DNA of 64,000 nt, taken from contig JBMFWD010000006.1 in NCBI GenBank assembly GCA_049965615.1, forward strand, positions 40,213 to 104,212, in the 5' to 3' direction. Within the stretch, counting starts at the first letter, position 1, and each line of letters begins with the position of its first letter. Below are positions 59,314 to 64,000 of the stretch, piece after piece. The stretch comes from Acidobacterium sp049965615. Lineage in GTDB: Bacteria; Acidobacteriota; Terriglobia; Terriglobales; Acidobacteriaceae. A program made the position numbers and the translations under genes. The notes under the pieces were generated by a model that saw nothing but the letters and a program-made list of their open reading frames with translations, was not told the DNA's origin and made no database searches.

Positions 59314-59850
59314 TTACTTCGTCTCAGCGGACTTCTTCGTCCGCGGAGCCGCCTTCTTGGCGGCGGTCTTCTTGGCTGCTGCCTTCTTCGCAGGAGCCTT
59401 TTTCGCCGCCGTCTTCCTGGCAGCCTTCTTCGCCGGCTTCGCTGCTACCGGCTCGGCATCCGCGCTCTCCACCGGCATCTCGCCGCTGACGCGCTCAGCC
59501 ACGGAAATCACAATGTGAGCCAGACGACGCTGGTAACGGTAAGCCCGCCCCATCGGAGCCGGACGAATCCGCTTCATGCGCGGACCCTCGTTCGCTACCG
59601 CCTGCTTCACATAGAGGTTGTCCACATCCACGTCGAGACCCTGCTCTTCGCTCAGGTAGGTCGCATTCTGCAGCGCGGAGCGCAGAACCTTCTCCACCAG
59701 CGGAGCAACAGCCTTCTTCGTAAAGGCAACCGTGTGCAGCGCCTCTTCAACGCGGCGGCCCTTGATCAGTTCGAGCACAAGGCGCGCCTTCTGCGGTGAT
59801 ACCCGCTGGAATCGCGCTTCGGCCCGGAATTCTTTTGTCTCCAGTTGCAT
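59314..59850 (-). CDS. rplV: 50S ribosomal protein L22 with long Lys/Ala-rich tail
   Basis: A 178-residue protein. The first 115 residues are normal L22 (RFQRVSPQKARLVLELIKGRRVEEALHTVAFTKKAVAPLVEKVLRSALQNA, PRMKRIRPAPMGRAYRYQRRLAHIVISVAE). The last 50 residues are a histone-H1-like run of Lys and Ala (PAKKAARKTAAKKAPAKKAA and similar) absent from typical L22. It precedes rpsC at a 15-base spacing. Confidence 0.97.
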   Translation of the reverse strand: MQLETKEFRAEARFQRVSPQKARLVLELIKGRRVEEALHTVAFTKKAVAPLVEKVLRSALQNATYLSEEQGLDVDVDNLYVKQAVANEGPRMKRIRPAPMGRAYRYQRRLAHIVISVAERVSGEMPVESADAEPVAAKPAKKAARKTAAKKAPAKKAAAKKTAAKKAAPRTKKSAETK

Positions 59851-59874
59851 TGGCTTACCCTGATTCCTCTTCTC

Positions 59875-60159
59875 TTAACGAGCCTTCGTGCCCGATTCGC
59901 TCTTCGCCGCATGACCCTTGAAGGTACGCGTCGGCGCAAATTCGCCCAGCTTATGACCCACCATGTTTTCCGTCACATACACCGGAACAAACTTCTTCCC
60001 GTTATGTACGGCAATCGTGTGCCCAACCATATCCGGATGGACCGTGGAGCGGCGCGACCAGGTGCGGATCACCTTGCGGTCATTCGCCTGATTCATCGCC
60101 TCAACCTTCACCATCAGATGCCCGTCAATGAAAGGACCCTTTTTCGTCGACCGTGCCAT
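59875..60159 (-). CDS. rpsS: 30S ribosomal protein S19
   Basis: A 94-residue protein of the 30S head. Landmarks are MARSTKKGPFIDGHLMVKVEAMNQANDRKVIRTWSRRSTVHPDMVGHTIAVHNGKKFVPVYVTENMVGHKLGEFAPTRTFKGHAAK. Normal length. Confidence 0.98.
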   Translation of the reverse strand: MARSTKKGPFIDGHLMVKVEAMNQANDRKVIRTWSRRSTVHPDMVGHTIAVHNGKKFVPVYVTENMVGHKLGEFAPTRTFKGHAAKSESGTKAR

Positions 60160-60172
60160 TCAAAACCTCATT

Positions 60173-60280
60173 CAGCTATTAGCTTCTAGCCGTTAGCTTT
60201 TAGCTCTTCTTCCGAGCTTCCAATCTGTTTCCATCTTGCGGCGTTCCAGCTAGAAGCGAAAAGCTAGTAGCTAAAAGCTG
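60173..60280 (-). repeat. Heptad inverted-arm element (TAGCNNN type), rplB-rpsS spacer
   Basis: On the minus strand, five bases after the rplB stop: CAGCTTT, TAGCTAC, TAGCTTT, TCGCTTC, TAGCTGG. The far arm reads GCTAAAA, GCTAACG, GCTAGAA, GCTAATA, GCTG. Opposed by hand, the arms pair in register over about 34 bases, with most mismatches at the fifth base of each heptad. Confidence 0.75.
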
Positions 60281-60285
60281 CCTTC

Positions 60286-61113
<828 letters not shown>

Positions 61114-61118
61114 AATTC

Positions 61119-61245
61119 GCTCTTAGCTTTCAGCCATCTGCGGTTCTTTATTGCTTCCGCTTCCAGCTTGTTCCAAACTTCCTGAATTTCTACTCATACC
61201 CGGCAAACTCACCAGCTAATAGCTAAAAGCTAGTAGCCAAAAGCT
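61119..61245 (-). repeat. Heptad inverted-arm element (TAGCNNN type), rplW-rplB spacer
   Basis: On the minus strand, three bases after the rplW stop: CAGCTTT, TGGCTAC, TAGCTTT, TAGCTAT, TAGCTGG. The far arm is short (GCTGAAA, GCTAAGA, GC) and lies just before the rplB start. Confidence 0.7.
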
Positions 61246-61249
61246 GCCC

Positions 61250-61543
61250 CTACAGGCTGTTCACGTACTCCGGCATCTTCTGTCCCGGAGCCAGACGCAC
61301 ATACGCCTTTTTCCAGTCCGGACGATACCCGCTGAACTTGCCCCGACGGCGCTCCTTGCCCACATAATTCGCGGTGCGAACATTCTCGACCTTTACCTTG
61401 AACAGAGCCTCAACAGCCTGCTTCACTTCGGTCTTCGTCGCCTTCGCAGCCACTTCAAATACCAGCGTGTTCTCTACTTCCTTTACCGTCAGTGCCCGCT
61501 CGGTAATCAGAGGGCGCCGGATCACGTCATAAATCGTCGCCAT
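61250..61543 (-). CDS. rplW: 50S ribosomal protein L23
   Basis: A 97-residue protein at the tunnel exit, docking site for trigger factor and SRP. Landmarks are IYDVIRRPLITERALTVKEVENTLVFEVAAKATKTEVKQAVEALFKVKVENVRTANYVGKERRRGKFSGYRPDWKKAYVRLAPGQKMPEY. Its ATG overlaps the rplD stop (TAATG). Confidence 0.98.
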   Translation of the reverse strand: MATIYDVIRRPLITERALTVKEVENTLVFEVAAKATKTEVKQAVEALFKVKVENVRTANYVGKERRRGKFSGYRPDWKKAYVRLAPGQKMPEYVNSL

Positions 61544-62211
61544 TAGGCCACCTCAGCCTTTCTGCGTCGGGAGACCGTCTTCTTCAGCGACTCCTGCAGC
61601 TTTTCAATCGCAGCCCGCGAAAAGATCGCCCGCTCGTAGCGCAGCAGATCATATGGATGCACTTCGCTGTTCAGTACCAGTTCCACGTTCGCGAGGTTTC
61701 CGGTGCCCAGCACCAGGTTCTCGGTCAGCGACTGGCTCGATTCCACCAGCAGCGTGCTGCGCTTGGCCTCCAGCTTGTCCAGCGCCGAACGATACAGCTT
61801 CGTCTTCGGCTCATTCAGCTCCAGGCTCTCCACCACCGTCAGCTTGCCGTCAGCCAGCTTCGCCGCCACTGCCGAACGCAGCGCGCCCAGCAGCTTTTTC
61901 TTCGGGAAAGCATAGTCATACGACCGGGGCTGCGGTCCGTGCACCGTACCGCCATGCCGCCACAGAGGCGAGCGAACCGAGCCAACACGAGCGCGGCCCG
62001 TGCCCTTCTGCTTCCAAAGCTTCTTGCCTGAACCCGAAACCAGCTTCCGGTTCTTGGTGGCATGCGTTCCCTGGCGCAGCGATGCGCGGTAGTGCTTCAC
62101 CGCTTCCCACAGCAGCGCATCATTCACTTCGCTCGGCGCGAAAAGCTCATCGGCCAGCTCCAGCGTGCCGACTTTCTTTCCACCGAGATCCAAAACGTCC
62201 ACGTTTGCCAT
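61543..62211 (-). CDS. rplD: 50S ribosomal protein L4
   Basis: A 222-residue protein; in E. coli L4 also represses the S10 operon. Landmarks are KVGTLELADELFAPSEVNDALLWEAVKHYRASLRQGTHATKNRKLVSGSGKKLWKQKGTGRARVGSVRSPLWRHGGTVHGPQPRSYDYAFPKKKLLGALRSA. The ATG at 62211 (MANVDVLD) follows AGAAGAGAAGACA; the open frame upstream encodes unrelated text. The stop overlaps the rplW start. Confidence 0.97.
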   Translation of the reverse strand: MANVDVLDLGGKKVGTLELADELFAPSEVNDALLWEAVKHYRASLRQGTHATKNRKLVSGSGKKLWKQKGTGRARVGSVRSPLWRHGGTVHGPQPRSYDYAFPKKKLLGALRSAVAAKLADGKLTVVESLELNEPKTKLYRSALDKLEAKRSTLLVESSQSLTENLVLGTGNLANVELVLNSEVHPYDLLRYERAIFSRAAIEKLQESLKKTVSRRRKAEVA

Positions 62212-62322
62212 TGTCTTCTCTTCTTGCAGCGAACCGGCGACTCTCGCCTTAGGCTGCTTCCAAATCTTGCTGTAACCGCGTCCCCCTGTTGCCCGGAACG
62301 CCCGTGCTTCCACCAGCCGACC

Positions 62323-63063
62323 TTACTTCTTCTTGCCGGCAGCCTTCTTCGAAGCCTTCAGAGGATCAACCGTCCCCGCACCCGAGAATCCGCGGCGCTC
62401 ACGCGGTGGAGCCTTCGCCTTCGAGATCAGCACATAGCCTTCCCGAGGTCCCGGCACTGCGCCTTCCACCAGCAGCAGGTTTTCCTCCAGGTCAATCCCG
62501 CGAATCCGCAGGTTTCGAACCGTAACCCGGTCCGTACCGTAGTGGCCCGGCATCCGCTGCCCAGGGAAAACGCGCGACGGGAAAGACGAGGCGCCGATCG
62601 AGCCCTGCACCTGGAACATATGACCGTGCGACTTCGGGCCGCCGCCGAATCCATGACGGCGAATCACACCGGAGAACCCGCGTCCCTTGCTCGTGCCGAT
62701 TACATCCACAAACTTCTCATCCACGAAGATGTCCACCAGAACGCGGTCGCCGGCCTTCACAGCCTCACTCGCCTCGCCATCGGCGCTCGCCTTGCCCGCT
62801 TCCACTGCGACTTCCTTCACGAGGCGAACCGGAGCCACGTCGCTCTTCGCAAAGTGACCCGCCATCGGCTTGGTTACCTTCGACGCCTTCACAAACTCCA
62901 CCAGGCCAATCTGTGCGGCGTCGTAGCCATCCTTCGCGGCCGTCTTCAGGTGGGTAACAACGCAAGGTCCTGCCTGCAGAACCGTTACCGGGTGAACCTC
63001 ACCCTTCTCGTCAAACACCTGGGTCATGCCGATCTTCTTACCCAGAATTCCCGTAACTGCCAT
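62323..63063 (-). CDS. rplC: 50S ribosomal protein L3
   Basis: A 246-residue protein near the peptidyl-transferase centre. Landmarks are VTGILGKKIGMTQVFDEKGEVHPVTVLQAGPCVVTHLKT, KGRGFSGVIRRHGFGGGPKSHGH and GSIGASSFPSRVFPGQRMPGHYGTDRVTVRNLRI. The C-terminal KASKKAAGKKK is basic. The ATG at 63063 follows GAGGAGAGAAGAC and gives the standard N-terminus. Confidence 0.98.
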   Translation of the reverse strand: MAVTGILGKKIGMTQVFDEKGEVHPVTVLQAGPCVVTHLKTAAKDGYDAAQIGLVEFVKASKVTKPMAGHFAKSDVAPVRLVKEVAVEAGKASADGEASEAVKAGDRVLVDIFVDEKFVDVIGTSKGRGFSGVIRRHGFGGGPKSHGHMFQVQGSIGASSFPSRVFPGQRMPGHYGTDRVTVRNLRIRGIDLEENLLLVEGAVPGPREGYVLISKAKAPPRERRGFSGAGTVDPLKASKKAAGKKK

Positions 63064-63149
63064 GTCTTCTCTCCTCATCATGCGCCGCCATGCAGCGCAC
63101 TGCCGGGCTTGCTTCCGTTCACTTCTTCAAGCTGCCTCGAGCCGGCAAC

Positions 63150-63467
63150 TTACTTTTCAAACGCCTTGATCTCGACGTCCACACCAGCCGGCAGATCCAG
63201 GCGCATCAGCGCATCCACGGTCTGCTGGGTCGGCTCAAGAATGTCGATCAGCCGCTTGTGCGTGCGAATCTCAAACGCTTCACGCGACTTCTTGTCCACG
63301 TGGGGCGAGCGCAGAACGCAATACTTGTTCTTGACCGTCGGCAAGGGAATCGGACCCGCAACCTGTGCGCCCGTGCGCTTGGCCGTGTCCACAATCTCCC
63401 CCGTCGAGGTGTCCAGCACCCGATAGTCGTAAGCCTTCAACCGGATGCGAATTCTCTGTCCAACCAT
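63150..63467 (-). CDS. rpsJ: 30S ribosomal protein S10 (NusE)
   Basis: A 105-residue protein of the 30S head that also acts in transcription antitermination with NusB. Landmarks are VGQRIRIRLKAYDYRVLDTSTGEIVDTAKRTGAQVAGPIPLPTVKNKYCVLRSPHVDKKSREAFEIRTHKRLIDILEPTQQTVDALMRLDLPAGVDVEIK. It follows tuf, as in many bacteria. Confidence 0.98.
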   Translation of the reverse strand: MVGQRIRIRLKAYDYRVLDTSTGEIVDTAKRTGAQVAGPIPLPTVKNKYCVLRSPHVDKKSREAFEIRTHKRLIDILEPTQQTVDALMRLDLPAGVDVEIKAFEK

Positions 63468-63577
63468 GTCCGTATCTTCCTGAGTCCCGGGACTTCACAT
63501 CCCGCCAACTGGTTCAATCTTTTCCGGCTGGTCTCAGGTTCGCGCCCGGGACCAGCCCACACAACAGGTCCGAATAA

Positions 63578-64000
63578 CTACTCCAGAATCTCGGTGATGG
63601 TCCCGGCGCCGACCGTGCGTCCGCCTTCACGGATCGCAAAGCGCAGGCCCTTCTCCATCGCCACCGGGGTCAGGAGCGTGATCTCGAGCGCGATGTTGTC
63701 GCCCGGCATCACCATCTCCGTGCCCTCAGGCAGCTTCGCCGTGCCCGTCACATCCGTCGTGCGGAAGTAAAACTGCGGACGATACCCGTTGAAGAACGGA
63801 GTGTGACGTCCGCCTTCTTCCTTCGACAGAACGTAAACTTCGCCCTTGAACCGGGTGTGAGGCGTAATCGAGCCCGGCTTCGCCAGAACCATGCCGCGCT
63901 CCACGTCTTCCTTTGCGATGCCGCGCAGAAGAAGACCCGCATTGTCGCCCGCCATGCCTTCGTCCAGCTGCTTCTTGAACATCTCGACGCCGGTCACAAC
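63578..64000 (-). CDS. tuf: Elongation factor Tu, C-terminal part (gene continues beyond window)
   Basis: An open frame of 140 codons runs from the right edge to a stop at 63578. The text VVTGVEMFKKQLDEGMAGDNAGLLLRGIAKEDVERGMVLAKPGSITPHTRFKGEVYVLSKEEGGRHTPFFNGYRPQFYFRTTDVTG and GDNIALEITLLTPVAMEKGLRFAIREGGRTVGAGTITEILE is EF-Tu domains II and III. The GTP-binding domain lies outside the window. It heads the visible part of the str-S10 superoperon. Confidence 0.98.
   Translation of the reverse strand, partial: VVTGVEMFKKQLDEGMAGDNAGLLLRGIAKEDVERGMVLAKPGSITPHTRFKGEVYVLSKEEGGRHTPFFNGYRPQFYFRTTDVTGTAKLPEGTEMVMPGDNIALEITLLTPVAMEKGLRFAIREGGRTVGAGTITEILE

Overview
The window looks like a piece of chromosome from an acidobacterium (Terriglobales/Granulicella-like). 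The base composition is GC-rich. The 28.7-30.6 kb gene carries the VWFA-related domain typical of that phylum, and many secreted or membrane proteins have relatives mainly there. I could run no database search, so the taxonomic call rests on recognition alone.

Layout. 0-3.9 kb (+): the end of a phospholipase C-like gene, a LolD-type ABC ATPase and clpC. 3.9-5.8 kb (-): a YtxH protein and thiC. 6.0-9.4 kb (+): a cytochrome c maturation operon ccmE-ccmA-ybaK-ccmB-ccmC-ccmD. Its CcmE is the Cys-type (CxxxY), a Cys-tRNA(Pro) deacylase gene is embedded between ccmA and ccmB, and the 38-residue CcmD is easy to miss. 9.7-12.0 kb (+): DAHP synthase and an overlapping beta-propeller lipoprotein. 12.1-17.1 kb: a SpoIIE-type phosphatase and a YihY/BrkB protein (-), a cold-shock gene with a long leader (+), and queG (-). 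17.2-27.5 kb (+): a UDP-glucuronate decarboxylase-like gene, then a type IV pilus/type II secretion-like cluster (pilin, LolA-like, BNR/Ycf48-like, PilC, PilB, PilM, PilN, PilO, PilP, pseudopilin-like) with no secretin gene in the window. 27.6-36.5 kb (mostly -): erpA, a VWFA protein, a large secreted protein of unknown function, ribF, an MBL hydrolase, a DUF1844 protein and a YgfZ-like protein. 36.6-45.7 kb (+): a secreted HExxH protein, mtnP, a PfkB kinase, a GT39-like membrane protein, a cell-wall recycling trio dapF-ldcA-mpl, and plsC. 45.7-64.0 kb (-): a continuous S10-spc-alpha ribosomal superoperon from tuf (cut by the window edge) through rpsJ, secY, adk, map, infA, rpmJ and rpoA to rplQ, closed by a strong terminator.

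The most unusual signal is not a gene. At least eight spacers of the ribosomal superoperon, and the 3' end of ribF, hold sequence built from 7-bp units of the form YAGYNNN. The best copies have two inverted arms of about 30 nt that can fold on each other in heptad register. At several genes (infA, rpmD, ribF) the first TAG of the heptad run is itself the stop codon. A second dispersed intergenic element (GTCATYYYGAG...ATCTGCRGTT) occurs in two clear copies whose terminal stems differ by compensatory changes. No tRNA, rRNA, insertion sequence, prophage or CRISPR array was seen.
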